DNA of 64,000 nt from Candidatus Kuenenia stuttgartensis (GTDB lineage Bacteria > Planctomycetota > GCA-002687715 > CAIWVZ01), in contig CAMARR010000003.1 of the NCBI GenBank assembly GCA_945860915.1, forward strand, positions 62,001 to 126,000. The letters are read 5' to 3'. Position 1 is the stretch's first letter. Every line of letters starts with the position of its first letter. Below, piece by piece: positions 1 through 9,364 of this stretch. Position numbers and translations under genes: made by a program. Under the pieces are notes generated by a model. That model made no database searches and was not told the origin of the DNA. It worked only from the letters and a program-made list of their open reading frames with translations.

Positions 1-1034
1 TCGCCGTCATTGTCGATGTCGACAAGATAAGCGTTGCCCGCGAAATTGGCGGTTCCCGGCGAATATCCAGGAGCCCCCACCGTGCTGTTCAAGACCGTGG
101 TCGTAAACGACAACGATTGGGAACCGTTTGGAGTCGTATTGAGCAAGTAGGCATCCTGCCCATCGCGGCCCTGGTAGATGTCGAGCTTGCCATCGTTGTT
201 CAGATCGCCGACCTGCATGGTGTAGGTCGCAGCGGTCGGGGCGAGATACAGGTTCGGGAACACGCCTGAACCGTTGTTCAAGCGGATCTTCATCTGTCCG
301 ACGGTTCCGTCTGACTCAACGATGTCGTTGAATCCGTCGTTATTCATATCGACGATCGCCGCTTCTACAGAGAAGGTGGACGATGACCCGCCAGGAATGC
401 GTGTGCTCGTCTGATCGACAAAGTGACCCGTGCCATCGTTGATGAGGAGTCGATCTTCGAGCGTATTGTTGTAGTCGCCGAGATAAAGGTCGTTATCGCC
501 ATCGCCATCGAGGTCGCCGTGCGCCATGGAACAGAATCGGCCGCCCGGCGTGAATACCGGGATTCGGCTATTCTCAATTACGAGGCCCTGCCAGACTCCG
601 CCAATCGCGCCCAAATTGCGGTAGTAGTGCGCCGGTTGGAAGTCCGTGTTGGCAATGACGACATCCTCCCAGCCATCGCCGTCGAAGTCCGCGGCAAGGA
701 CCGAACGCCCCAAGGACGGATTCGCGATGAAGCCAGGAGCGAATGTCGCCGTGAGGTCGGTCAAGACGCCGTTGACGTTCATGAGCAACATGTGCGTGCG
801 GTTTCCGGCCCCATAGAAGCCTTCCTTGCGCACATTCAGTAGATCCTGATCACCGTCGTGATCGATATCGATAAGCCAGAAGTCCTTTTCTTCAGGATCG
901 GTTGTAGCGAGTCCGCCCGTCAAGGATAGGCGAGATCCTGTTGAGTCCGAGAATTGGACCCACGCAGACTGAGCCAGAAGCGCCGGTGCGAGCGTTACGA
1001 CGATCGCCGCGGCACGGATGAGTTGCTTACGCAT
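1..1034 (-). CDS. FG-GAP/VCBS repeat secreted protein (C-terminus cut by window edge)
   Basis: Open reading frame with no stop before the left edge; 344 N-terminal residues are visible. It starts at an ATG at 1034 with GGAG 8 nt upstream and has a signal peptide (MRKQLIRAAAIVVTLAPALLAQ). The mature part carries repeated Asp-rich FG-GAP/VCBS motifs such as DIDHDGDQDLL, DFDGDGWEDVV, DLDGDGDNDLYLGD, DMNNDGFNDIV and DLNNDGKLDIYQG, about 50 residues apart. These are calcium-binding blades of an integrin-alpha-like beta-propeller. A secreted or surface adhesion-type or carbohydrate-binding role is typical of the family; the ligand is unknown. It lies 47 bp downstream of the next secreted-protein gene on the same strand and may share its transcript. 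Confidence 0.85.
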   Translation of the reverse strand, partial: MRKQLIRAAAIVVTLAPALLAQSAWVQFSDSTGSRLSLTGGLATTDPEEKDFWLIDIDHDGDQDLLNVRKEGFYGAGNRTHMLLMNVNGVLTDLTATFAPGFIANPSLGRSVLAADFDGDGWEDVVIANTDFQPAHYYRNLGAIGGVWQGLVIENSRIPVFTPGGRFCSMAHGDLDGDGDNDLYLGDYNNTLEDRLLINDGTGHFVDQTSTRIPGGSSSTFSVEAAIVDMNNDGFNDIVESDGTVGQMKIRLNNGSGVFPNLYLAPTAATYTMQVGDLNNDGKLDIYQGRDGQDAYLLNTTPNGSQSLSFTTTVLNSTVGAPGYSPGTANFAGNAYLVDIDNDG

Positions 1035-1081
1035 CGAGATTTCTCCAAAAAAACAAGCCTGCGCGAAATGCGCCGCGCAGT

Positions 1082-2077
1082 TCAGAATGTGATGTTCGAA
1101 GCCGGTGTCACCTGCGACACCGCGCCACCAACGATGGCAATGGCAATGTAATCAACGCTCAAGCCCGCGGGAATACCAAAGGGCCCGATTTGGAATACGC
1201 CCGCCCCGTCGAGATTGACATGCCAAGGGACCGTCCCTAGAGGGGACATGGCCTGCTCAAGCACCAACGAGTCGAAAGCGATTCCAAACAATGGCCCGCT
1301 CCCAGTCGGTAGCGAGAGATTCAGTGCCACGAGATTGAAGACTTCTGCCCCGGGCAAAGCCGGTGCGTTGGTCTTCATGATCCAATTTCCCGGCCCAGAC
1401 GGGAGGAATGAGAGAGAGAGCGGCGGAATCACCACCGAGGACGACAAGGTGACTTTGTCCACATATCCAAATGACGGGACCGCGGTGTCGCCGCCGTTAC
1501 CCACGTAGACGCGAAGTGTGATGGGTGTCGTCGTGGTAATCGTGGGGAAAAGCGTCACGAGATTCTGAGATAGAGTGATCTTCCCCGTGCAAGGACGATT
1601 GCTGCAAACCATGGTGGTTGGGAACGAACCGGCCGTCGTGTCGACCAAGTAAATCGTCTGGGTAGTTGCACCAACTGTCACCGTCACGGCCATGAAGTCG
1701 TTCCACGATGGGTCGCCCGGGTTCTCTCCGGTCGCGAACGCGACGTCAAGCGTGAGCAACGATCCCGCCGCTCCTATAGTGAACGTTGACTCGATCTTGC
1801 TCACGCCTGTGAACGCTGTGAGCGTTCCCATGACGCTTGACGTCAGCCGCGTCCACTTGGCACCGTCACTTGGAAATCCAACGTCCGTTGCGCACGAGAG
1901 GTAAGGCAGGATCCGGGTAGCGCTGCCGCCCGTCGAAACGGAACTAGACCAACCCGCAGGCATAACTGTCCCGCCTGCCACCGCGGACTCGAATGAACCA
2001 TTTTGAACTTGGCCCAATGCTGTGACGCACGAGGTCGCCGCCAGAATCGCGAGTTTGAACAACGACATAGGGATCAT
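1082..2077 (-). CDS. Secreted beta-rich protein with lineage-type C-terminal module
   Basis: About 331 residues. The ATG at 2077 overlaps the stop of the peroxidase gene as ATGA, which suggests translational coupling; an ATG at 2068 (MSLFKLAILAATSCVTALGQ) is an alternative and gives a cleaner signal peptide. The N-terminal half (QNGSFESA... through about residue 210) looks like a jelly-roll carbohydrate-binding or choice-of-anchor type domain, starting with the typical NGSFE. The last 110 residues form a separate beta-rich module (PLSLSFLPSGPGNW... to VTPASNITF) of the kind that closes several other secreted proteins in this window. No enzymatic motif is visible. Function unknown; secretion is confident, ligand binding is inference. 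Confidence 0.75.
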   Translation of the reverse strand: MIPMSLFKLAILAATSCVTALGQVQNGSFESAVAGGTVMPAGWSSSVSTGGSATRILPYLSCATDVGFPSDGAKWTRLTSSVMGTLTAFTGVSKIESTFTIGAAGSLLTLDVAFATGENPGDPSWNDFMAVTVTVGATTQTIYLVDTTAGSFPTTMVCSNRPCTGKITLSQNLVTLFPTITTTTPITLRVYVGNGGDTAVPSFGYVDKVTLSSSVVIPPLSLSFLPSGPGNWIMKTNAPALPGAEVFNLVALNLSLPTGSGPLFGIAFDSLVLEQAMSPLGTVPWHVNLDGAGVFQIGPFGIPAGLSVDYIAIAIVGGAVSQVTPASNITF

Positions 2078-3729
2078 GGGGTATACGTGGTCACCAACAG
2101 TCCATTCGTTGTCGACACGAAGTCTGACACCGAAGGGTCTATGACAAGCCACTGGAAGAAAAGGGAAGCATCATTAACTGCCGGATCATAGGGGATTGGC
2201 AAGCCCACCGACGCAAATCCCGCACCCGGGACCCCAATTGGGCCAGAGAGCGTCATCGGGATCGAGAATAGGAACGGACTTGCAGGGTCAAGATTCAATG
2301 GAACCGTGTTGTACATAGTCCCAGGGAACGCAGGGGTATCGGCCATCACGAAGTACGCGGACGCGCCGCCGAGCGCTCCTGAGAGCCCGAGGCGGAACTG
2401 ACCATTCCCGAGATTTGGGGTCAATGGAGACACGTGGGTCGGAGTGAATCCGCCAGACCCCATCTTGGCTGTCCCGTAGTTCGTGAAGTACGAGGGAGAC
2501 TCCGAATTGAGGGTCGGCCGATCGAACGGGAACTGCCCCAACAGAACACGAGGATCTGTGAGCCCATTCTGAACGAAGTCGGCAATGGCGATGCGTTGCG
2601 AGTGGTTTAACGGAACCGGAACCATGCGCGGGTCAAGCGACGCTTGATTCGGAAAATCTCCGCCAAGAGAATAGAAGAGGACGACGTCCAACATCGTCTG
2701 CATTCCTCCATTGTGGAAGAACGGTGCTCGCAGTCCCGCATTGCGCAGCGACGGGACACGAAATGCATTGCGGTCCATCGGATTCAACGTCACGGCCTCG
2801 CGGCCTGCATCTTCGGTTCCGGGACGGACGCCGATGTTCGCAAACGAGTGATCTGTGAAGAGCGGCGCGATGTGACACTGCGCGCAATTGGCAATTCCAT
2901 TGAACAGATTCATGCCGAGGATCTGTTGCGGCGTAAGAGCCGTCAGATTGCCGTTCGTGAAGTCATCAAACGGAGTTCCGTCTGGGACCAGCGTGCGCTC
3001 ATACGTCGCGATGGCCATGCCGATACGAGCGGCCGAGATGGTCGGCGTCCCGAACGCGGATTGAAACAATGCCGGATAGGTGGGGTATTGCACCAACGCG
3101 GCGGCCATGGCTGCTGGTAAGTTGCGAGCAAACTGAAGCGGAACTGCGGTAGCGAGCTTCGCGTTGAGGTCACCGAAGTTGCGCGACGAGCAAGCCATTT
3201 CAACGTTGGACAGGACTGGACCGACTGCCTGACTCTCGAGAGCGCCGCCCCATGGAATGACAACTTGGTTGGTCTCCGGATCGGTGAACGTTCCGCTCGC
3301 ACGACCGTCCCAGAAGAGTTCGTCAGCCCACTGAACGCCTATGAACGATGGAGACTTGCGCCCGGTTACTTGGGGCTTAGGAAAGAAGTAAGGATCGGGT
3401 GCGAATTCGCCGGTCGAGTTGCAATGAACAATCCCTCTCGATCCACGGATGTCGTCAGCTGAACCAAAGATTCCGTCTGGGCCCGGATGGATGTTGCCGG
3501 GAGTCGATGTTCTCGGGTCACCACCGCCGACGGCTGGTATGTGACACGTTCCGCACGCCGTCGAATTGTCGCTTGAAAGCTGCTCTTCCCAAAAGAGGAT
3601 CTTGCCCAACATGGCCTTTTCAGCCGTGATGGGGTTCTGGGCCGACTGAGGGACCGGTGGCATCTGAGCCAACAGCGCACCCGAGACGACCGACAACGCA
3701 ACAAAGGCCCTGTAGAGGGTCCGAATCAT
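2074..3729 (-). CDS. Di-haem cytochrome c peroxidase (MauG/CcpA family) with extra C-terminal module
   Basis: 551 residues with a signal peptide ending near ALLAQ and two c-type haem motifs, CGTCH (C59/C62/H63) and CAQCH (C282/C285/H286). The family reduces hydrogen peroxide in the periplasm with electrons from small cytochromes, or, in MauG-like members, oxidises protein substrates. Conserved segments include LGKILFWEEQLS, SPSFIGVQWADELFWDGRA, NAFRVPSLRNAGLRAPFFHNG and the final DFVQNGLTDPR. The catalytic part ends near residue 405. The remaining ~140 residues (SPSYFTNYGTAKMGSGG...) are an added beta-rich module, not part of the standard ~350-residue peroxidase. GGAG lies 8 nt before the ATG. 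Its stop overlaps the start of the downstream secreted protein, so the two are probably co-translated. Confidence 0.9.
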   Translation of the reverse strand: MIRTLYRAFVALSVVSGALLAQMPPVPQSAQNPITAEKAMLGKILFWEEQLSSDNSTACGTCHIPAVGGGDPRTSTPGNIHPGPDGIFGSADDIRGSRGIVHCNSTGEFAPDPYFFPKPQVTGRKSPSFIGVQWADELFWDGRASGTFTDPETNQVVIPWGGALESQAVGPVLSNVEMACSSRNFGDLNAKLATAVPLQFARNLPAAMAAALVQYPTYPALFQSAFGTPTISAARIGMAIATYERTLVPDGTPFDDFTNGNLTALTPQQILGMNLFNGIANCAQCHIAPLFTDHSFANIGVRPGTEDAGREAVTLNPMDRNAFRVPSLRNAGLRAPFFHNGGMQTMLDVVLFYSLGGDFPNQASLDPRMVPVPLNHSQRIAIADFVQNGLTDPRVLLGQFPFDRPTLNSESPSYFTNYGTAKMGSGGFTPTHVSPLTPNLGNGQFRLGLSGALGGASAYFVMADTPAFPGTMYNTVPLNLDPASPFLFSIPMTLSGPIGVPGAGFASVGLPIPYDPAVNDASLFFQWLVIDPSVSDFVSTTNGLLVTTYTP

Positions 3730-3886
3730 GAGGCAACTCCAAAACGCGCCCGCGTTCAGATATGCGGAGTTTACCGCAGAGGTCGTCAGAATCCGAAGGT
3801 CTTTTATTGAGCGAGAGAATGTCTCAACGGAACGGCAGGAGGGAAGGACTCTTCCATTCGTCGCAGACGCTCAATTCGGGATAAAC

Positions 3887-5344
3887 CTACTGAAAGGTAA
3901 GGGTTTGCGATGGCGCGAGCCGAAGTTCGGACGGGCCAGCCCCAATTCCCTGCATGATGAGAGTCAGACTGAGCAGAGCTGGGTCATACGGAATCGGGAT
4001 TCCGATTTGCACCTCTCCAGATGGGCCCATCGGTATCCCGGAGAAGAGCTCGACATAGGTCCCTGGCAGAGGATCAAAACTCAGAACACCATACGGAGCC
4101 ACAGAGATGGCAGCCGGTATCGCGCCAACATATACCGAAACTAAATTGGCCGGAGACGACTCGATGACGAGGTTCGCGGTTTGCCCAATCAAGAGTGGAA
4201 CCGATGTGAACTGCGCCGAGGTCCCCTTCAGAAACGCGATCGCTCGCGGACTGCCGATGTCAAACGCTGCCGCTGTGTCCGTATACACGTCCACTTTCTC
4301 TCCGACATCCTGAGCATCGCCATCGTTGTTTACGTCTCGCATGAAATAGATGCGATCCGGGGTGGTGTCCTCAACAACCGCAATCAGGCCGTCCCCTATG
4401 GCGCAGGTCCACATGCTCGACGGCGCTCCGACAGTAAAGAAAGTCGATTCCTCCGTGCCTAACGAAATCAGATTATTGCTGTCGATGTCGCGTGCCTTCA
4501 GCACCCGCTCAAAGCTCGTATCCGTCACAAACGTGGTTCCATCTCGATCCACGGCTAGGCCATACATGATCGTCGCAGCGGCCGATGGGGGTGAATACCA
4601 AAGTGTAATCTCGCCGGGGTCGTTGCAGTGTCCGTTTGGGATGACATCGTCGTGAAGACGCCAAACGCCACGGGGAATTGCGCCCACAGCACTTTGGCTC
4701 CCAGTCTCGGTATAGAGGATGCTTCCGTCGGGCAGAATCCCTAGATTCGTTGGGACAGAAGCGCCAATCGAAGCGTTCGTAAACGTGGCGTAGATGGTGC
4801 ACTCTCCTGCGTCAAGTGCATCGCCATCGTTGTTGAGGTCGACGAACTTCAAGATGTCGTCGAATCCCGCGCCAGCCGCCGACGAATTGAAGTTGGCGAC
4901 ATATACCGCGCCGTCCAACGAGACGACCATCCCGTAGATGCTCGGTGCAGGCACTGGCGTTGCTGAAAGACTCGGCGTGTACCAGACCCTCGCTTCACCT
5001 AAGCCCATGCAATCGCCGTTTCCATCGAGATCTTCAAGCCTGAGAATCGCATCCGCGGTTGCGTCAGCGACAAAGACCACGTTGCGACGATCGACAGCGA
5101 TGGCCGTCGGAAATCCGAGTGTGACCGTCCCCACGACGCCTTGAACATAGACGGTGACTTCGCCCGCATCGTTGAGGTCGCCGTCGAGGTTGAGGTCCGC
5201 AAGTCGGAGCACTCTTCCTATCCCCGTATCGGTGACCAGTAAGTCGCCTGCGTGCGTGAAGGGGGTCATCGCGGGGGGTACTTGGGCAAAGATGGCCGGC
5301 GCCAACGTAAGGGCGGCTCCGAACAAGGAAGCGATGTGATTCAC
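3887..5344 (-). CDS. Secreted EF-hand-like repeat / beta-propeller protein
   Basis: GTG start at 5344 (GGAG 8 nt upstream) gives a signal peptide VNHIASLFGAALTLAPAIFAQ; the longer ORF upstream has no signal-like N-terminus. About 485 residues. It contains six spaced acidic loops of the type D-x-[DN]-x-[DN]-x-x-x-x-x-GE followed by a hydrophobic strand: DLNLDGDLNDAGEVTVY, DLDGNGDCMGLGEARVW, DLNNDGDALDAGECTIY, NGHCNDPGEITLW, DIDSNNLISLGTEE and DVNNDGDAQDVGEKVDVY. Each sits between propeller-like segments (GDLLVTDTGIGRVLRL, VYVANFNSS, TFVTDTSFERVLKA), so a six-bladed NHL-like propeller with Ca-binding loops is likely. The final 100 residues match the closing module of the neighbours (GIPIPYDPALLSLTLIMQG). 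Function unknown; extracellular Ca-dependent binding is inferred. Confidence 0.8.
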   Translation of the reverse strand: MNHIASLFGAALTLAPAIFAQVPPAMTPFTHAGDLLVTDTGIGRVLRLADLNLDGDLNDAGEVTVYVQGVVGTVTLGFPTAIAVDRRNVVFVADATADAILRLEDLDGNGDCMGLGEARVWYTPSLSATPVPAPSIYGMVVSLDGAVYVANFNSSAAGAGFDDILKFVDLNNDGDALDAGECTIYATFTNASIGASVPTNLGILPDGSILYTETGSQSAVGAIPRGVWRLHDDVIPNGHCNDPGEITLWYSPPSAAATIMYGLAVDRDGTTFVTDTSFERVLKARDIDSNNLISLGTEESTFFTVGAPSSMWTCAIGDGLIAVVEDTTPDRIYFMRDVNNDGDAQDVGEKVDVYTDTAAAFDIGSPRAIAFLKGTSAQFTSVPLLIGQTANLVIESSPANLVSVYVGAIPAAISVAPYGVLSFDPLPGTYVELFSGIPMGPSGEVQIGIPIPYDPALLSLTLIMQGIGAGPSELRLAPSQTLTFQ

Positions 5345-5686
5345 CGAGAAACTCCAAATTGGGTCGAGGCCTGCGAAAAAGTGGCTCGGTAATCGCGTGC
5401 AGCGACCACCCATGCGCCGATCGCGCGTCAGAGTAGATTAGCGATCCGGCAGTCCGACTTGAACGGAATGCGCGTCGTTTTGAAAGACCATTTCCGTGAC
5501 AATTCGTCACGATTCGACATTTTGGCTCAGGAATTCTCGAAGAAACCGCCGATCAGTCCGGGTGCCGATCGGCGCAAGTTCCTTCTCGCAGGGGAATCCC
5601 GTGCAGGGTGTACGGGATGAGGGGAGCAGGCGCCGATCGCATTTTGTACCTGGGCTCGACGCCATCAGCAGGCACGAGGCCCGCCG
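5345..5686. other. Intergenic region without a gene
   Basis: 342 bases between the start of the EF-hand-repeat gene and the stop of addA. No ORF here has coding character or a ribosome-binding site. The only structure seen is the inverted repeat annotated separately at 5547-5574. The half nearest the secreted-protein gene should hold its promoter, but no convincing -35/-10 pair stands out. Confidence 0.5.
5547..5574 (-). terminator. Possible terminator hairpin after addA
   Basis: Perfect 8-bp inverted repeat CGCCGATC / GATCGGCG with a 12-nt loop, about 110 nt downstream of the addA stop. On the minus strand it is followed by GTTTCTTC, a weak pyrimidine tract. This could be an intrinsic terminator for the addBA operon or an operator for the gene below; evidence is modest. 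Confidence 0.3.
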
Positions 5687-8600
5687 TCACCCCAGAGCCC
5701 CCCCGCATCGCCCGGCCGAAAGGTGCTCGCAAGACAGGCACAGTTGCGGGTCGGACGTCTTAGGGAATCCAGCCCGGGCCGCTCCGGAAAGCACACGGAG
5801 GCTCGATTCCGCCGCTTCGAGTTCTGATGCCCCGACCACGTGCACTTCGGAACCGAGTGCTGTAAAGAAAAGAAAACCCTCTACAGGCCGACCCAGAATT
5901 CGCCTTGCCGCAACGCAATACAAAGCCACCTGGGACCGATATCCCTTCTTCTCGATCGACGTCCTCGCTTCACCAAGGTCTCGAGCGACATCAGACTTAA
6001 AGTCAATCACATACGCGGGGCCGTCGCCAGCTGGTGCGTAGAGAAGATCCATCGTCCCCATCACCGGAAGCCCCTCGATGTCGAGTGACACCGTCAACTC
6101 GCTCCGCACTTCGCCTAGAAGTGCGTTCCTAATCTTCTGCCCGAGGTCCCACGCAAGGAAGCCAGTCTCGGCACGCATGACAAGCGCTCGGATGTCTTCG
6201 ACATGACGTCGTTCAAAAATGCCTGCGCTTTGACATGCCCAATCAACATCTTCAGAAGGTAGGCGTCCGGCCGCGAGCGCTTCGAACGCCGCGTGAATGG
6301 CGTTGCCTCGCATGGTGGGAGACAGGGATCGAGCATGAGTCGAATCTGCGCTGACGTTGTGCCCGAGATACGCCTTGCTCGCCGGTGCGCCGAGCCCTTG
6401 TTCCAAAAAGAACTTACGAGGGCACCCCATCGCCGTTGCGAAAGCTGTTGGCCTAAGCGGAACTCGATACATGAATTCGAGTCGAGGCCGTGCTTCCCCC
6501 ACTCCGATCTCAATACTCTCCAAGATCCCACGCAAGTCCTTCCTCGCGTGGCCGTCCAGCTCCGTCGCTCCTTCGCACTTTTTCACCAGCACAAGCGCGC
6601 CTTCCATGCCTAGTATGGGAACTTCGATTTCCGGGACATCGAGCTGTGCATTCAATGCAGACAGGACAGACGCGAGCGCACCCTTAGCGCGCTTTTGTCC
6701 GGCATCGCTCCCGACCAAGACAAGGTGGTCCTGTGCACGCGTCACCGCGACGTAGAGGAGCCTGGCGGATTCGGCCCTCCCCTTTGCCTTCTCGACGGAT
6801 GCAGCCAACGAAGAGAGCTTGCAGGCTTGTTTGCTATCTCGCGACTTGAGCGGCACAACAAGCTGCACCTCGTCGGCTGAAACCCTAAAGCGGATTGGAT
6901 CCAAACTTGGCCCCGACACCGTCACGGTGTCGCCCAACCCAACGAGGATGACGATGGGAAACTCAAGTCCCTTCGATCCGTGGGTCGTCATGATCGTGAT
7001 GGCGTGCTCTTCGCTCGGAGGGTCCGCTTGAGACGTCTTGGTGTCCTCCTCGATCAACGCGCGAAATTCACGTGCCAAAGTGGCGAACGAGGCGTCGCCC
7101 TCATCCTCACGAGATTGGACAACCCTGATGAGCTGATCCACATTTGCTTCGGAACGACCTGACGGGTCAAGCTGGCCAAGGCTAAACCGCAACGAGCTCT
7201 CCCGTATCACGACGTCGAGCAATGCCGAAGCCGGCAAAACGCCGGATAGGTTTCGCCACCGATCGAGGAGAGCGAGTGCCTCTTCGAGAGAACTGCGCTC
7301 CTCCACCGTCAGGAGCGTCGTCGCGTCGCGAGCGCATCGCGTCAACTTTTTCCAGAGGCTTCCCTTCGAGCGCGCGGCACAAGCTTTGGCGAGGATGGTG
7401 TCCGAGAGGCCGACCATGAGAGAGCGAACAAGTCCAAGAGTAGCTGCCGAATCCTCGACATCTGCTACCCACGCAAGCAACGCACAACACTCCTTCACCT
7501 CCGGACGCCCGTAGAAACCCGTACCGGAAATCGTTCGAAACTTGAGGGCTCGACGTGCAAGCGCTGTTTCAAGAGATTCCAATCCTGTGCGCTTCGCCAT
7601 TAGGACCGCAACATCGTTCGCCTTCGCTGGACGAACGCCTCCATTGCCGTCATGAACTTGCCAGCGGTCGAGAATCTCCGTTTCGATCAACTCAGCGACA
7701 TGGCTCATCTCGGCACGACGTGCCGCCTCACGATGAATTCCACCAAGGACTCGAACTTCAATGTGAGAATGGACCGAGATTCCATCGGTGCGACGCGACA
7801 CCATCGGAGACGATGCGGATTCAAAAGGCTCGGCTGTCTCGTCCCGATCTGGATCAGGGAAAATCTCTCGACTCAGCTGATTCGAGAATCCAACGAGCGC
7901 AGCCGTGGAACGGTAGTTCTCGTTGAGCTCGACGACCGCAGCTCCGTCGCGGCTCTTATCGCGGATAATGCCCGTCGCAAGTCGAAATGTTTCGACATCT
8001 CCCTCCCTGAAGCGATAGATGGACTGCTTGTCATCCCCAACGATGCAGACTCCATCCAAATTGGGCGAGAGAGCATTCACGAGCCTCCATTGCCGAGGGT
8101 CGGTGTCTTGAAACTCGTCAACCAGCACGTGTTCAAATGTAGGGCTTGCCTCGCTGCGAGATTCCAGCCTAGACAATGCGTGGTCTATCAAACCCTCGAA
8201 GTCGATGCGATTCTCGGCACGCATGCGCTGTTCCAGCTCGGGCACGCAGTGGAGATAGAGGCGAGCGAGCGCTTTCTCCAATCCGAGATCATGGTGCACC
8301 TTCAACTTCGCGATTCCGCCATCGTCCGTCCAGGCCCCGAGGACCTTCTCCGAGACAGCGAGCAACTCTCGGAATCTGGCCTTCCATGGCCCATCCTTCA
8401 ATGCCGCGGTTGGTGCTGGTTTGCCTTCGTCAAGGACTGAACGCCGCAGGCTCATCGCTGTTTCCAGGTCGTCCGCAGTAAAATTGAGATTCATCAATAC
8501 GTGACGTAACGCGGTGATCGACTCGATGACAACCTTCGAGCGAGAGGCGCGGGAGAATTTGATCTCGCTGAAGGCCGTAACGCAGTCGAGCTGCGCAGCC

Positions 8601-9364
8601 ATCTGCATGCGGCACGCTGAGTCGTTACTCACTTGCAAGCGCCATCGCGATTCTGCGCGCTTCCGTTCGCGCCGATTCTGCGTGTCCACGGATGTCTTGA
8701 GAGAGTCGGCAAGCCGCTCGACATCCACTGCCGTGCGTGATTCAAGAGATCTAGCCCACGGCGACGCCAAGTGGCGCTTACGCAACAACGATTCGAGGCG
8801 GTCGGCGAGGTTTGTCAGCGGTTCATATTCCAGCCATGACTTGAGATCTGCGGACAATGCCCCACGCGCCGGACTCATGACAAGTCGGTCGAGGTACGTC
8901 TCGACGACCTCGCGCGCCGGGTGCCCGACACCTTCGTCTCCGATGATCTGGAAGTTGGCTCCCAGTTCCTTGTCCGGCGTGCCCTGCCTTAGCCAACGCT
9001 GGCAGAAGCCGTGCAATGTGGTGATCCAAGACTCCGGAAGCAAGTCGGCTACACGGAGCCAAGCTGCGCGATCACTATCTGGCGATGTGGGGATGGACTC
9101 ATCGAGTCGAGCTTCACCGCGCGCAAGCAGCAACACGTTGTGTCGAATGCGACGTTGAAGCTCGGCGGCCGCCTTGTTCGTGAAGGTCACAGCCAAGACT
9201 CGATGGACGTCAAATTGAGACGCCCGCAGCGCAAGCAGGTAGCGCACGACCAACGTCGTGCTCTTGCCAGACCCGGCACCCGCCGTGACGGCCTGCCCTA
9301 AGTCCAGTCGTGTAGCTGCGCGCTGAACATCTGACAGACGGTGAATGAGGACCTTGGACGACAT
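5687..9364 (-). CDS. addA: AddA/RecB-like UvrD-family helicase-nuclease
   Basis: 1225-residue double-strand-break processing enzyme. The N-terminus carries superfamily 1 helicase motifs: Walker A AGAGSGKST (residues 28-36), motif Ia VTFTNKAAAELQRR, Walker B VDEFQDTDP (D416/E417), GDDKQSIYRFR, motif V TTHGSKGLEFPIVI and motif VI LYVAVTRAQDHLVL. The C-terminal ~250 residues are a RecB-type PD-(D/E)XK nuclease: GNAIHAAFEAL, GTMDLLY and IDFKSD followed by KKGYRSQVALY. C981 (GCPRKFF) plus the C-terminal CLSC-x7-C resemble the 4Fe-4S staple normally described for AddB, so this subunit may also bind a cluster. The start overlaps the addB stop by 1 nt (TGATG), indicating one operon. Expected role: strand unwinding and resection feeding RecA. 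AdnB-like is an alternative name. Confidence 0.9.
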   Translation of the reverse strand: MSSKVLIHRLSDVQRAATRLDLGQAVTAGAGSGKSTTLVVRYLLALRASQFDVHRVLAVTFTNKAAAELQRRIRHNVLLLARGEARLDESIPTSPDSDRAAWLRVADLLPESWITTLHGFCQRWLRQGTPDKELGANFQIIGDEGVGHPAREVVETYLDRLVMSPARGALSADLKSWLEYEPLTNLADRLESLLRKRHLASPWARSLESRTAVDVERLADSLKTSVDTQNRRERKRAESRWRLQVSNDSACRMQMAAQLDCVTAFSEIKFSRASRSKVVIESITALRHVLMNLNFTADDLETAMSLRRSVLDEGKPAPTAALKDGPWKARFRELLAVSEKVLGAWTDDGGIAKLKVHHDLGLEKALARLYLHCVPELEQRMRAENRIDFEGLIDHALSRLESRSEASPTFEHVLVDEFQDTDPRQWRLVNALSPNLDGVCIVGDDKQSIYRFREGDVETFRLATGIIRDKSRDGAAVVELNENYRSTAALVGFSNQLSREIFPDPDRDETAEPFESASSPMVSRRTDGISVHSHIEVRVLGGIHREAARRAEMSHVAELIETEILDRWQVHDGNGGVRPAKANDVAVLMAKRTGLESLETALARRALKFRTISGTGFYGRPEVKECCALLAWVADVEDSAATLGLVRSLMVGLSDTILAKACAARSKGSLWKKLTRCARDATTLLTVEERSSLEEALALLDRWRNLSGVLPASALLDVVIRESSLRFSLGQLDPSGRSEANVDQLIRVVQSREDEGDASFATLAREFRALIEEDTKTSQADPPSEEHAITIMTTHGSKGLEFPIVILVGLGDTVTVSGPSLDPIRFRVSADEVQLVVPLKSRDSKQACKLSSLAASVEKAKGRAESARLLYVAVTRAQDHLVLVGSDAGQKRAKGALASVLSALNAQLDVPEIEVPILGMEGALVLVKKCEGATELDGHARKDLRGILESIEIGVGEARPRLEFMYRVPLRPTAFATAMGCPRKFFLEQGLGAPASKAYLGHNVSADSTHARSLSPTMRGNAIHAAFEALAAGRLPSEDVDWACQSAGIFERRHVEDIRALVMRAETGFLAWDLGQKIRNALLGEVRSELTVSLDIEGLPVMGTMDLLYAPAGDGPAYVIDFKSDVARDLGEARTSIEKKGYRSQVALYCVAARRILGRPVEGFLFFTALGSEVHVVGASELEAAESSLRVLSGAARAGFPKTSDPQLCLSCEHLSAGRCGGALG

